A stretch of 64,000 bases of DNA from contig CALVZK010000004.1 in NCBI GenBank assembly GCA_944372505.1, forward strand, positions 1 to 64,000, read 5' to 3'. This DNA comes from an uncultured Clostridia bacterium. GTDB lineage: Bacteria; Bacillota; Clostridia; Christensenellales; UBA1242. The notes below the pieces were generated by a model. It made no database searches. It saw only the letters and a program-made list of their open reading frames with translations, and was not told the DNA's origin. Numbering within the stretch: the stretch's first letter is position 1; each line of letters opens with the position of its first letter. Positions 17,530-25,592 of this stretch are shown here, piece after piece. The position numbers and the translations under genes are program-made.

Positions 17530-19024
17530 TATGGTTATTGATTTTTATGAGCTTACAATGGGACAAGGATATTTTAACAATAAAATGCATGAAAAAACAG
17601 CTTGCTTTGATTTATTTTTTAGAAAATGTCCAGATAATGCTAGTTTTGTAATAGCAAATGGAGTAGATAAATGTGTTAATTTTTTGAAGGATTTTCATTT
17701 TTCTAAAGAAGACATTGAGTATCTTAAAAGTTTAAACATTTTTTCAGAAGAATATTTAAAATATTTAAGCACATTAAAATTTACTGGAGATGTTTACGCA
17801 GTGCCAGATGGAACAGTAGTTTTTCCAAATGAACCTGTAATAACTATAAAAGCACCATTAATTCAAGCACAACTTGTTGAAACTGCGCTTCTTGTAATGT
17901 TTAATCGTTCATCTTTAATTACCTCAAAAGCATCAAGAATTGTAAGAGCTGCACAAGGAAGAAGTGTTATGGAATTTGGCACACGCCGTGCACAAGGAAG
18001 CGAAGCTGCCGTAGATGGAGCATTAGATGCATACATCGCAGGAGCAACAGGAACAGCTTGCACATTAACAGGAGAAAAATATGGAGTAAAAGTTCTAGGA
18101 ACTATGGCACATAGTTTTGTTCAAAGTTTTGAAAATGAATATGAAGCATTTAAGGCTTATGCCCTATCATTCCCTGATAATGCAACTCTACTTGTAGACA
18201 CATATGACACATTAAAAAGCGGTATTCCTAACGCTATCAAAGTTGCTAATGAAGTATTAAGGCCAATGGGAAAAACTTTAGCTGGTATTAGAATAGATAG
18301 TGGAGACCTTGCGTATTTAACTAAAGAAGCAAGAAAAATGCTTGATCAAGCAGGGCTAAAAAACTCAAAAATTTGTGTGTCAAATTCTTTAGATGAAAAT
18401 TTAATTACAGACTTATTAAATCAAGGTGCTCCTATAGACAGTTTCGGAGTTGGAGAAAATTTAATAACTGCAAAATCTATGCCTGTATTTGGAGGAGTTT
18501 ATAAACTATCTGCTATCGAAAAAAATGGAAAATTAGAACCAAAAATAAAAATTTCTGATAATATAGGAAAAATTACTAATCCAGGATTCAAAGATATTGT
18601 AAGGTTATTTGATGGTCACGGGAAAATAATAAGTGACATTTTAATTTTGCATGATGAACCACTCCCAAGCGGACCTATTACATTAAAACAAGAAAACGCT
18701 TATTGGAAAAACAAGGTTGTAAAAAATTATACTCCATACAAAATTAGAAAAAAGTTGATGGAAAACGGTAAAATTATCTACAAACAAAAATCTATAGACG
18801 AAAAAAGAGATTATGTACAACAACAATTGGATACATTATGGGAAGAAAACAAAAGATTAAATAACGCTCAAACATTTATTTTAAATTTAAGCCCCGCTTT
18901 GCAAGAATTAAAAACAAGATTATTGAATACTTATTCAACGAAAAAAGTTGTAAATGACATAGAAGAAATAGATATGTCAAATGACATAGATTTTGAAACA
19001 AACTCAAATAAAACAAGCTATTAA
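17522..19024 (+). CDS. pncB: Nicotinate phosphoribosyltransferase
   Basis: A 500-residue enzyme joining nicotinate and PRPP into NaMN, the entry step of the Preiss-Handler pathway. Family motifs are DFYELTMGQGYF at the N-terminus, RKCPDNASFVIANG near 40, EFGTRRAQG near 145, GTMAHSFVQSFENE near 195, GIRIDSGDLAYL near 260 and DSFGVGENLIT near 310. The last 40 residues are a poorly conserved polar tail. It is the last gene of the operon and is followed by a strong terminator. With PncA, the adenylyltransferase and NadE it completes salvage from nicotinamide to NAD; no de novo NAD genes are seen in the window. Confidence 0.95.
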   Translation: MNNMVIDFYELTMGQGYFNNKMHEKTACFDLFFRKCPDNASFVIANGVDKCVNFLKDFHFSKEDIEYLKSLNIFSEEYLKYLSTLKFTGDVYAVPDGTVVFPNEPVITIKAPLIQAQLVETALLVMFNRSSLITSKASRIVRAAQGRSVMEFGTRRAQGSEAAVDGALDAYIAGATGTACTLTGEKYGVKVLGTMAHSFVQSFENEYEAFKAYALSFPDNATLLVDTYDTLKSGIPNAIKVANEVLRPMGKTLAGIRIDSGDLAYLTKEARKMLDQAGLKNSKICVSNSLDENLITDLLNQGAPIDSFGVGENLITAKSMPVFGGVYKLSAIEKNGKLEPKIKISDNIGKITNPGFKDIVRLFDGHGKIISDILILHDEPLPSGPITLKQENAYWKNKVVKNYTPYKIRKKLMENGKIIYKQKSIDEKRDYVQQQLDTLWEENKRLNNAQTFILNLSPALQELKTRLLNTYSTKKVVNDIEEIDMSNDIDFETNSNKTSY

Positions 19025-19040
19025 AATTGCTTGTTTTATT
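19007..19040 (+). terminator. Terminator after pncB
   Basis: AATAAAACAAGC (19007-19018) pairs with GCTTGTTTTATT (19029-19040) around a 10-nt loop, followed by T-rich sequence. The pncB stop lies in the loop. Confidence 0.85.
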
Positions 19041-19064
19041 TTTACATTTAAAAATTGAAATTTC

Positions 19065-19093
19065 TTGACAAAAAGTAATTAAAGTTTAATAAT
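19065..19093 (+). promoter_or_regulatory. Promoter placing the start codon of the SH3-like gene at the expected +1
   Basis: TTGACA (19065-19070), 17-nt spacer and a TAATAAT-type -10 (about 19087-19093). Only 6 nt separate the -10 from the ATG at 19100, and no Shine-Dalgarno is present, so the transcript is probably leaderless. Confidence 0.6.
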
Positions 19094-19099
19094 AAAAAC

Positions 19100-19693
19100 A
19101 TGAATTTATTATTGTCAATTATAATGTCTATTTTATCCGTTACATCTTTTTCAAATAATAATGCTAAAATAACCGCTTCATCATGTTATCTATATAGTGA
19201 AGCATCTTTTTCAAGCGAATTTATTTTACAAGATAATAATCCATATTTACTAAAATTTAATGATGAAGTAGAAATAGTGATGGAAGAAAACGATTTTGTA
19301 CAAGTTCAAATACCAAATACAGAAATCAGCGGATATGTTTACAAATATTATTTAAACACAAATCAATCTCAAACCGTATACCCAGTATTTAATGCCGAGC
19401 TTCGCAATGATAGTTTATTGTACGATGATTTAATCAAAAAAACAGACATCACATTAAAAAAAGGACAACGTTTATTTTTATACCAAGGATATGATGAAAC
19501 TAAAGAATATACGGCAGTGCAAGTTGTCTTAGAAAATGGGACAGTCTTTAACGGAAATATTTTAACCAAAGACATAAAACCTGATGGAATAAGTTCATTA
19601 TTGATATTAGGAATCACAATAATAGCAGCCTGCGTTACAATTATTTTATCATTAATTTTTATAAAAAAGATAAAAAATAAAAAAAATAAATAA
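19100..19693 (+). CDS. Secreted, membrane-anchored SH3-like protein (197 aa)
   Basis: The N-terminus (MNLLLSIIMSILSVTSFS) is a short signal-like hydrophobic stretch. Residues 20-75 (ITASSCYLYSEASFSS..., FVQVQIPNTEISGYVYKYYL) have the form of a bacterial SH3 domain, which usually binds cell wall. Residues 90-155 look like a second small beta domain. A C-terminal membrane helix (about 166-188) ends in a Lys/Asn-rich cytoplasmic tail, giving an outside-facing, C-anchored protein. No Shine-Dalgarno; see the promoter entry. No specific family assigned. It lies between pncB and the coiled-coil gene, each separated by a terminator. Confidence 0.7.
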   Translation: MNLLLSIIMSILSVTSFSNNNAKITASSCYLYSEASFSSEFILQDNNPYLLKFNDEVEIVMEENDFVQVQIPNTEISGYVYKYYLNTNQSQTVYPVFNAELRNDSLLYDDLIKKTDITLKKGQRLFLYQGYDETKEYTAVQVVLENGTVFNGNILTKDIKPDGISSLLILGITIIAACVTIILSLIFIKKIKNKKNK

Positions 19694-19702
19694 ATTTACA
19701 TT

Positions 19703-19730
19703 AAAACTCTTATTTTTAAATAGGAGTTTT
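19703..19730 (+). terminator. Terminator after the SH3-like gene
   Basis: AAAACTC (19703-19709) and GAGTTTT (19724-19730) pair, continued by eight T in total. It lies 10 bp after the stop codon. Confidence 0.75.
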
Positions 19731-19798
19731 TTTTGGCAGTAAAAATTGAAAATCAAACCCAACCAGCTTAAAATATCAAATAAAACAAGGAGTAAAAA

Positions 19799-21466
19799 AT
19801 GGGATTATTTTCAAATGATTTAGAAAGAATAAGAAAGGAAATATGGTATTTAAAAAATGAGTTACTGCCAAAGCTAAAAGAATTGATCGAAAACAGTGGA
19901 TTAGAAATAAGTCAAACTCTTAATAAAAAAATAGAAAATATAGAATCTCAATTAACAACATTAGATGAAAATATTTCTAAAAATTCAAGTTCAATAAATG
20001 AAATAAAATCTTCTATAGAAGATAATGAAAGCGATATAGAAGATTTGAAAAACAAAAATACTGAAATAGAATCATCTTTAAACTTATTAGAAGATAGCTT
20101 AACTTTGACGAATAGTAATATAAATACTATTAATTCCACAATTCAAACTATAAATTCGAATATCTTAAATATAAACAGCGATATTGCAGGATTAGAAGAA
20201 AATGACAATGAAATCGAAACCTCTATAACTCAATTGGAAAATGCCTTAACATTATCTAATGCAAATATTTCAACAATAAATTCCACAATACAAAGCATTA
20301 ATACAAATATAAACAACATAAATAATGACATTTTAGAATTACAACAAAAAGATAATGAGATAGAAGGAAATGTATCATTGATCCAAAACTCTGTCAATCT
20401 GCAAACCCAATCAATTCAAACTATAAATGAGACGATTTCAAGTTTAAACAGCAACATAGAAGAAATAAACCTAAATATAACATCTTTAGAAACTACAGAC
20501 GAACAACTACAAACTTATATAGACAACCAAAATGATGTTATAACTCTTTTAAATAGCAATTTATCCAACACTAATTCCACTATATCATCAATTAATAGTA
20601 ATATAAATTCTATAGAGCAAAATATTCAAAATATTCAAAATGCAGATAATACTTTACAAACAAACATAGAACAAGTTCAAAATATAGCAACAAATAATAC
20701 AGCAAATATATCTACAATTAATTCAACTATAAATACAATTAATAATAATATTTCAACTATTAATTCAGATTTAACTGAATTAGAGAATACAGACAGTGAA
20801 TTACAGGAATCCATAAATACAACAAATAACTTGATTCAATTACAAAATAGTAATATATCAACTATAAATTCGACAATACAAACTATAAACGGAAATGTAT
20901 CATCTTTAACCTCAAGAGTTGAAACATTAGAAGAAAATAGTAGCTCTAGTTCAAGCCAAGATATAGCTTTATTACAAGCTCAAATAACATTAATAAATAA
21001 TTCAATTTTAAGTATTAATGATACAATATCTTCAATTTTAACTAGGCTTACAGCAGTAGAGTCCCAAAATGGCTATGATTTATTATATGATATGTTAAAT
21101 TCAGATGAAAATTTGAATTTGGGATTTACAACAGGCATAAAAGCAGGAGATAATGCTTTAATCAATAGCATGAGAAATTATAATAGATTAAAAATATATG
21201 CTTATCTAAATGCTGTTCCATCACAAATAGATGTAAAAATTCAAGATACCATAAAAGATAATTTTACACTAACCGGAATTACAGATACATTTTCCAGCTT
21301 TTATTTTTTAAAAGTAAAATTAACCACCGCTAAAACAAGGATTATGGTTCTTAAACATAGTTCTTTTACATTTAATAGTGATGGAGGATTTGATTTTGTA
21401 CAAGGCACAGGACATCCAGATTACTATGTTTATAGAATTGAGGGATATGATAAAACCAGCGTATAA
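19799..21466 (+). CDS. Long coiled-coil fibre-like protein with 49-residue repeats (555 aa)
   Basis: The ATG follows AAGGAG. There is no signal peptide; residues 1-50 are an amphipathic charged helix (MGLFSNDLERIRKEIWYL). Residues 52-394 are seven successive 49-residue units, each exactly seven heptads, with the core ISTINSTIQTIN and the later turn DNEIE/DSELQ. Many Ser, Asn and Ile residues at fixed heptad positions suggest a long trimeric or dimeric coiled coil. A Ser run (SSSSSS) follows and then a distinct beta-rich C-terminal domain (about 425-555), possibly a tip domain. The layout resembles phage tail-fibre or receptor-binding proteins, but no phage genes surround it. Function not known. 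Confidence 0.75.
   Translation: MGLFSNDLERIRKEIWYLKNELLPKLKELIENSGLEISQTLNKKIENIESQLTTLDENISKNSSSINEIKSSIEDNESDIEDLKNKNTEIESSLNLLEDSLTLTNSNINTINSTIQTINSNILNINSDIAGLEENDNEIETSITQLENALTLSNANISTINSTIQSINTNINNINNDILELQQKDNEIEGNVSLIQNSVNLQTQSIQTINETISSLNSNIEEINLNITSLETTDEQLQTYIDNQNDVITLLNSNLSNTNSTISSINSNINSIEQNIQNIQNADNTLQTNIEQVQNIATNNTANISTINSTINTINNNISTINSDLTELENTDSELQESINTTNNLIQLQNSNISTINSTIQTINGNVSSLTSRVETLEENSSSSSSQDIALLQAQITLINNSILSINDTISSILTRLTAVESQNGYDLLYDMLNSDENLNLGFTTGIKAGDNALINSMRNYNRLKIYAYLNAVPSQIDVKIQDTIKDNFTLTGITDTFSSFYFLKVKLTTAKTRIMVLKHSSFTFNSDGGFDFVQGTGHPDYYVYRIEGYDKTSV
19952..20980 (+). repeat. Seven in-frame 147-bp (49-codon) degenerate tandem repeats
   Basis: Repeat units begin at codons 52, 101, 150, 199, 248, 297 and 346 of the coiled-coil gene. 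The protein register is kept without a single insertion or deletion over all seven units, while the DNA has diverged. Each unit is seven heptads long. Confidence 0.8.
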
Positions 21467-21479
21467 AACGCTGTTTTTT
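21457..21479 (+). terminator. Terminator at the end of the coiled-coil gene
   Basis: CAGCG (21457-21461) and CGCTG (21469-21473) around a 7-nt loop that contains the stop codon, followed by six T. It sits between two convergent genes. Confidence 0.75.
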
Positions 21480-21786
21480 AAAATTGAATAGTTAATTGTT
21501 TAGTGCAAAATCCGTAAATAATTATAAATACTACAAACAAATACATTAAAACCGAACAAGCAAAATTTATTCTTTGCCAAGGATTTCCTACCTTAATATC
21601 TTGGAGGTTTCCGTTTAATGCAAAAATAGTACCAAGGCTATAGACAATCATCATTAAACAAAGCCAATCATCAACCAAATTTAAAAATTTTAGAACAAGT
21701 CCCGTGATCGCAACAAGACAAGCAAAAATTCCAAAAATTCTAGAAATCATCATTTTTCTTTTTAAAAAAGCATTATATCCTTGCAT
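21478..21786 (-). CDS. Small multi-pass membrane protein (102 aa)
   Basis: The ATG follows GAGGGTGGT. Three to four hydrophobic segments lie near residues 13-33, 40-56 and 72-94, with a conserved-looking NPWQRINFACS just before the last. No family recognised; the size and layout suit an uncharacterised inner-membrane protein. It is convergent with the coiled-coil gene and 52 bp downstream of the radical SAM gene. Confidence 0.6.
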   Translation of the reverse strand: MQGYNAFLKRKMMISRIFGIFACLVAITGLVLKFLNLVDDWLCLMMIVYSLGTIFALNGNLQDIKVGNPWQRINFACSVLMYLFVVFIIIYGFCTKQLTIQF

Positions 21787-21838
21787 ACCACCCTCTTATA
21801 GAATATTTTAAATAAAATATATATAATTGTCAAACAAA

Positions 21839-22681
21839 TTAAAAAGAAGGAATAAAAGATTCATTTGCAGAATCCAATTCTTGAAAATAGCCTCTAAATA
21901 AATTCAAATTTTTAGCATAATTTAATATTATTTTGTATTCTAAAGGATAAATTTTTCTTTTTATGGAACTATAGGGCGTAGGAGTAAATTGACTCATTAA
22001 ACTTATAAAAGGATTTTTAATTTTTTTTGAAATAAATGCGAGCACTTTTTTACTGTTTTCTAAAAATCCTGGTAAAACTAAATGTCTAATTAGTACACCT
22101 TCTGTCAAAATTTCATTGTTAAAAATTTCTTTAGGCTTCAACTTTCTCATTTGTTTTATGCTTTTGCTAGCATAATAAAAATAATTATCTGCTCCAGAAA
22201 AAGATTTTGACAAAACATTTTCGCTATACTTAAAATCAGGAAGAAAAACATTGACGAATTTTGAAATTTTTTTTATTGTTGAGGGTGTTTCGTAGCCACC
22301 ACTATTCCACACCAATGGAATTTCTTTTTTAAAATCTCTCAAAGCCTCTACTAATAATGATGAAAACTGTGTTGGAGAAATAAATTCTATGCAAGAATAT
22401 TTCTTTTGATTAAACTGACTTAAGAAATTATTAAATTCTTTTGGAGAAAATTCTTTTCCTTTATTAGTAAAAGAAATTTTATAATTTTGACAAAAATTAC
22501 ATTTTAAATTACATCCTGAAAAAAATATAGCTAAACTTCCCTTCTCTCCACTAATACAAGGCTCTTCCCACATGAAATTTTCAATTATTTTGGCTACAAC
22601 TATTTTATCTTTAAAACCACAAAATCCTGCTCTTGAATTTCGATTTATTTTGCACATTCTAGGACAATCTTTACATTTCAT
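21839..22681 (-). CDS. PflX-like radical SAM protein
   Basis: A 280-residue protein. The N-terminal Cys cluster CKDCPRMCKIN with GFCGF, then the radical SAM motif CNLKCNFC (CxxxCxxC, near residue 58) with CQNYKIS, match the PflX family (COG1313), relatives of pyruvate formate-lyase activating enzyme. The family's substrate is not established. LFPDF-like VFLPDFKYS and LVLPGFLENS are further family motifs. pflA and pflB lie 5 kb away, but this is not itself an obvious PFL activase. There is no Shine-Dalgarno: TTGATT-16-TATAAT ends 6 nt before the ATG, so it is probably leaderless. Confidence 0.85.
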   Translation of the reverse strand: MKCKDCPRMCKINRNSRAGFCGFKDKIVVAKIIENFMWEEPCISGEKGSLAIFFSGCNLKCNFCQNYKISFTNKGKEFSPKEFNNFLSQFNQKKYSCIEFISPTQFSSLLVEALRDFKKEIPLVWNSGGYETPSTIKKISKFVNVFLPDFKYSENVLSKSFSGADNYFYYASKSIKQMRKLKPKEIFNNEILTEGVLIRHLVLPGFLENSKKVLAFISKKIKNPFISLMSQFTPTPYSSIKRKIYPLEYKIILNYAKNLNLFRGYFQELDSANESFIPSF

Positions 22682-22687
22682 AATAAA

Positions 22688-22715
22688 ATTATAATAAAAA
22701 AATAAAATAAATCAA
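22688..22715 (-). promoter_or_regulatory. Promoter of the radical SAM gene, abutting the start codon
   Basis: On the minus strand TTGATT (22715-22710), a 16-nt spacer and TATAAT (22693-22688) end 6 nt before the ATG at 22681. This places +1 at or beside the A of the ATG. Confidence 0.65.
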
Positions 22716-22815
22716 ATTTAAATATAAATTTAATAATTTATTTTATTTTTAAAACTTTAATTTTGAAAAATAATTTTACTAATCAGTATTAAAATTTTAT
22801 TTTTTAATAAAATTA

Positions 22816-23154
22816 TCACAAGATAATTAGTGTTATACCCGGATTATTTTTTTCTAAATCATTATCATTTAAAAGCGATTTATCATTTTCAAAATAAGTG
22901 AAGATTTCTTTGTTAAAGATACTCCATTTATCACCTGAAAAAAAATCTTTTATTTTATTTCTGCTTTTTAAATCTTTTAAATATTTTCTTAATTCGATTA
23001 ATATTACTCCACCTCTACCATGAGAACCATAGCCATGCAATACCTTTATAATTTTATCTTCACAAGTTCTAGCATTTTCTATTTCCAAAGCAACAATTGC
23101 TATTGCATAATCAACACTAGCATTTTCTTTCTTAAGATCAATAAATCTTATCAT
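22816..23154 (-). CDS. Stand-alone Smr-domain protein
   Basis: A 112-residue protein. MIRFIDLKKENASVDYAIAI and KIIKVLHGYGSHGRGGVI match the Smr (small MutS-related) domain, whose HGxG motif is near residue 40; the end NPGITLIIL fits the last strand of the fold. Between them is a Lys-rich helical insert. Smr domains are nucleases acting on DNA or on mRNA at stalled ribosomes; which applies here cannot be told. The ATG follows AGGAAAT. It is 49 bp downstream of spo0A on the same strand and may be read with it. Confidence 0.75.
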   Translation of the reverse strand: MIRFIDLKKENASVDYAIAIVALEIENARTCEDKIIKVLHGYGSHGRGGVILIELRKYLKDLKSRNKIKDFFSGDKWSIFNKEIFTYFENDKSLLNDNDLEKNNPGITLIIL

Positions 23155-23202
23155 ATTTCCTCCAAAAATATTATATCATTTTGAAGAAAATATTAAAACA
23201 AA

Positions 23203-23958
23203 TTAACCCTCCATTAACATTTTGTCAGCTATTAAAGCTATAAGTTCTCCATTTGTCGGCTTTTCGTTTCTCCCATAAATCTTTAACCCAAATAAAGAAT
23301 TTATGTTTTCTATTTTACCTCTGTTCCATGCAACTTCAATAGCATGTCTCATTCCTCTTTCTACTTTAGAAGAGCTTGTCTCAAATTTTTCTGCAATAGT
23401 AGGATAAAGTTTTTTTGTTATTGAACCTATAATTTCTGGTTCTTCTACGGCAAGTTTAACTGCTTCTCTTAAGAATTGATAACCTTTGATATGTGCTGGA
23501 ATTCCAATACTAATAAATATATTTGAAATTTTTTCATCAAGTTGCTTATCGTTTGATAAGTTGTTCTTTTCCATTTTAGAATTTAATAAATCCAACATTC
23601 TTTCTTCAAGATTTTGAGGCATAACAGGTTTGACCATAAAATAACTAGCCCCTTCTTTTATAGCTTTAGAAACAAAACCACTATGAGATAAATTAGAAAT
23701 AAAGATGATTTTAGGACAATTATTTTTCATTTCATTTTTTATTTTTTCCATTACCATAAAACCATCCATACCTGAAAGCATTACTTCCATGATTAAAAAA
23801 TCTGGTTTTAAGTTTAATACATCATTTACAACCGTTTGCCCATTATTGCTTTTCCCGACCACAGTCCAATAATCACTATCATTAAAATATTTTTCTAAAG
23901 AAATATCTTCTGTATCGTCAGCCAAATAAATTTTTACTTTTTTTGATTCGTTTTCCAT
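23203..23958 (-). CDS. spo0A: Spo0A, sporulation master response regulator with Glu at the phosphoacceptor position
   Basis: A 251-residue protein. Residues 7-130 are a receiver domain: acidic pair Asp14-Asp15, conserved Lys110 and Ser88 are in place, but the phosphoacceptor position reads IMEVMLSGMDG (Glu58) where Spo0A normally has LDIIMPHLDG (Asp). Residues 140-251 are the Spo0A DNA-binding domain: IGIPAHIKGYQFLREAV, GSITKKLYPTIA and VERGMRHAIEVAWNRGKI are hallmark motifs. Spo0A-P switches on entry into sporulation. The D-to-E change could mimic phosphorylation or abolish phosphorelay control. The start follows AAGGAG. The usual neighbour spoIVB is absent here. Confidence 0.95.
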   Translation of the reverse strand: MENESKKVKIYLADDTEDISLEKYFNDSDYWTVVGKSNNGQTVVNDVLNLKPDFLIMEVMLSGMDGFMVMEKIKNEMKNNCPKIIFISNLSHSGFVSKAIKEGASYFMVKPVMPQNLEERMLDLLNSKMEKNNLSNDKQLDEKISNIFISIGIPAHIKGYQFLREAVKLAVEEPEIIGSITKKLYPTIAEKFETSSSKVERGMRHAIEVAWNRGKIENINSLFGLKIYGRNEKPTNGELIALIADKMLMEG

Positions 23959-24036
23959 TTTGATCTCCTTTTGAATTCCTCAAATTTCACTTTTATTTTA
24001 GGACATTCTAAAGATATCACACTTTTATTACAAAAT

Positions 24037-24074
24037 AAAACATAACTCTTGGTAAAAATTGCCGAGTTATGTTT
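24037..24074 (-). terminator. Terminator after the propeller-like lipoprotein
   Basis: AAACATAACTC (24038-24048) pairs with GAGTTATGTTT (24064-24074) around a 15-nt loop. T-rich sequence follows on the minus strand. It separates the lipoprotein gene from spo0A. Confidence 0.8.
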
Positions 24075-24102
24075 AATTATGTCGTATTTTGTCAAATATA
24101 AA

Positions 24103-25470
24103 TTATGATTTTACCACTTTAGAAAGTAGTTCTCTGTTTCCTTGAAGATCAACTCTAAACATATAATAATTTGAATCAGTAGTTGTTTCTGCTCCTTCCT
24201 CACTGCTATCGCTTTGTAATTGTGAATAATAATAGATATATGTTCCATCAAAACCGCACTGCCCACTAACCAAACTAGTTGTAGTAACTATATTTGAAAC
24301 AGTTAAATCTTTTATGCTAATGCAAGAAATTGATGTGTCATTTGAATAATATATAAAATCTCCACTTACAAACAAAATATCTGAATAGTCGCTAGAAGTT
24401 AAAACTTTCTTTGTTTCGCCACCAATTTCCTTATACATAACTGATGAACTAGAAGTAGAAATAAATATATAGCCATTCCAAATTTTATCAATTATTTTAA
24501 TTTCCCCTGCATCATAAAAATGTCTATCTGGCGAACCCGAAAAGTAATTGTCGTCTTTTGATAAATCCTTATAAAAAATTTGAGGTTCTTCAGTTACTTT
24601 ATCGTAACTATAGAAAATAATATCTCCAATTCTTCCAAGCATTGTTGTGGTTGTACCAACGACAGAAGTATCATTTCCATAACTTTTTTCTTCTTTAGTA
24701 GCAAAGTCAATTCCTTTAACTTCAGTTGTTTGTCTATCAGTTCTTTCAGAATTTATAGTATATAAAATATTTCTTTGCGCTGAATCTTCATCACAGAATG
24801 CTACAGATAAAATATTTTCAGCAAGTAAAGTAGTATCTCCAATTTTATCGCCTATTTTAACTGAATATAAATTATAAGTATCCTCGCCACTTGGACAATA
24901 AATTATAAAATAGTAATTGTCATCTGAACCTTTTTGCACAGTCATTTGTGATTTTTCATCATATCTAAAAGTATCAATTTCCTTAAGACCATCTCCATTA
25001 AATTTAATCCTAAAAAGTGAAACTCTGGTGTAATCATTTTCAGTGTTACTTAATTTATGAGTGTTTGCTGATGTAAAATATAAATAGTCACCTAAAGCAA
25101 ACATGTATTGATTTTGATATCCCGCTAATTTACTATTAACTTTTTTTACTCCCTCTGGGCTAGGATCAACATATCCATCTTTATCTGCTTCATTATTATA
25201 AGATAATCTATCTCCAATATATAAACGCGCTAAATAACCTGTTTTTGCTGCATCATTATAGTTAAAATCTTCTCCGTCACTTGCAGTGTAACTATTGCCA
25301 TAATAAAGATAATCTCCAATGACAGCAACTTGCCCTTGAAAATATTGAATATCTTCATAATAAATTTTACTTCCATCTTTATTTGTGACATTGCTAACAG
25401 TAGCACAACCTGTTAAACATAGTGCCATACAAAATAAAATTGCTAATGCTTTAAAAATGTTCTTTTTCAT
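24103..25470 (-). CDS. Lipoprotein with beta-propeller-like repeats (DUF5050-like)
   Basis: A 455-residue lipoprotein: Lys-rich start, hydrophobic segment and lipobox LTGC (Cys22). The rest repeats short units such as GDYLYYGNS, GDYLYFTSA, DFIYYSNDTS and TYIYYYSQ, the pattern of extracytoplasmic beta-propeller proteins of the DUF5050 type. No catalytic residues are seen; the role is unknown, possibly sensing or binding at the cell surface. The ATG follows GGAG, and a terminator lies just downstream. DUF5050 membership is inferred from the repeat pattern only. Confidence 0.8.
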   Translation of the reverse strand: MKKNIFKALAILFCMALCLTGCATVSNVTNKDGSKIYYEDIQYFQGQVAVIGDYLYYGNSYTASDGEDFNYNDAAKTGYLARLYIGDRLSYNNEADKDGYVDPSPEGVKKVNSKLAGYQNQYMFALGDYLYFTSANTHKLSNTENDYTRVSLFRIKFNGDGLKEIDTFRYDEKSQMTVQKGSDDNYYFIIYCPSGEDTYNLYSVKIGDKIGDTTLLAENILSVAFCDEDSAQRNILYTINSERTDRQTTEVKGIDFATKEEKSYGNDTSVVGTTTTMLGRIGDIIFYSYDKVTEEPQIFYKDLSKDDNYFSGSPDRHFYDAGEIKIIDKIWNGYIFISTSSSSVMYKEIGGETKKVLTSSDYSDILFVSGDFIYYSNDTSISCISIKDLTVSNIVTTTSLVSGQCGFDGTYIYYYSQLQSDSSEEGAETTTDSNYYMFRVDLQGNRELLSKVVKS

Positions 25471-25592
25471 TAAAATTCTCCATTATTTTTGTAGTTTACA
25501 ACATTAATTTTTTTTTGTCAATTAATATTCATTTAACTATAATATATATTTCTTGTCAAATATAATAAATATTAAACAATAATGTTATGTTA

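Noticed and set aside
19952..20980. CRISPR array suspected from regular repeats
   Set aside because: The periodicity is in protein (49 residues), DNA repeats are degenerate, there are no spacers and the frame is open.
19799..21466. Prophage suspected from the tail-fibre-like protein
   Set aside because: No capsid, terminase, portal, lysis or integrase genes lie around it, and neighbours are housekeeping or hypothetical.
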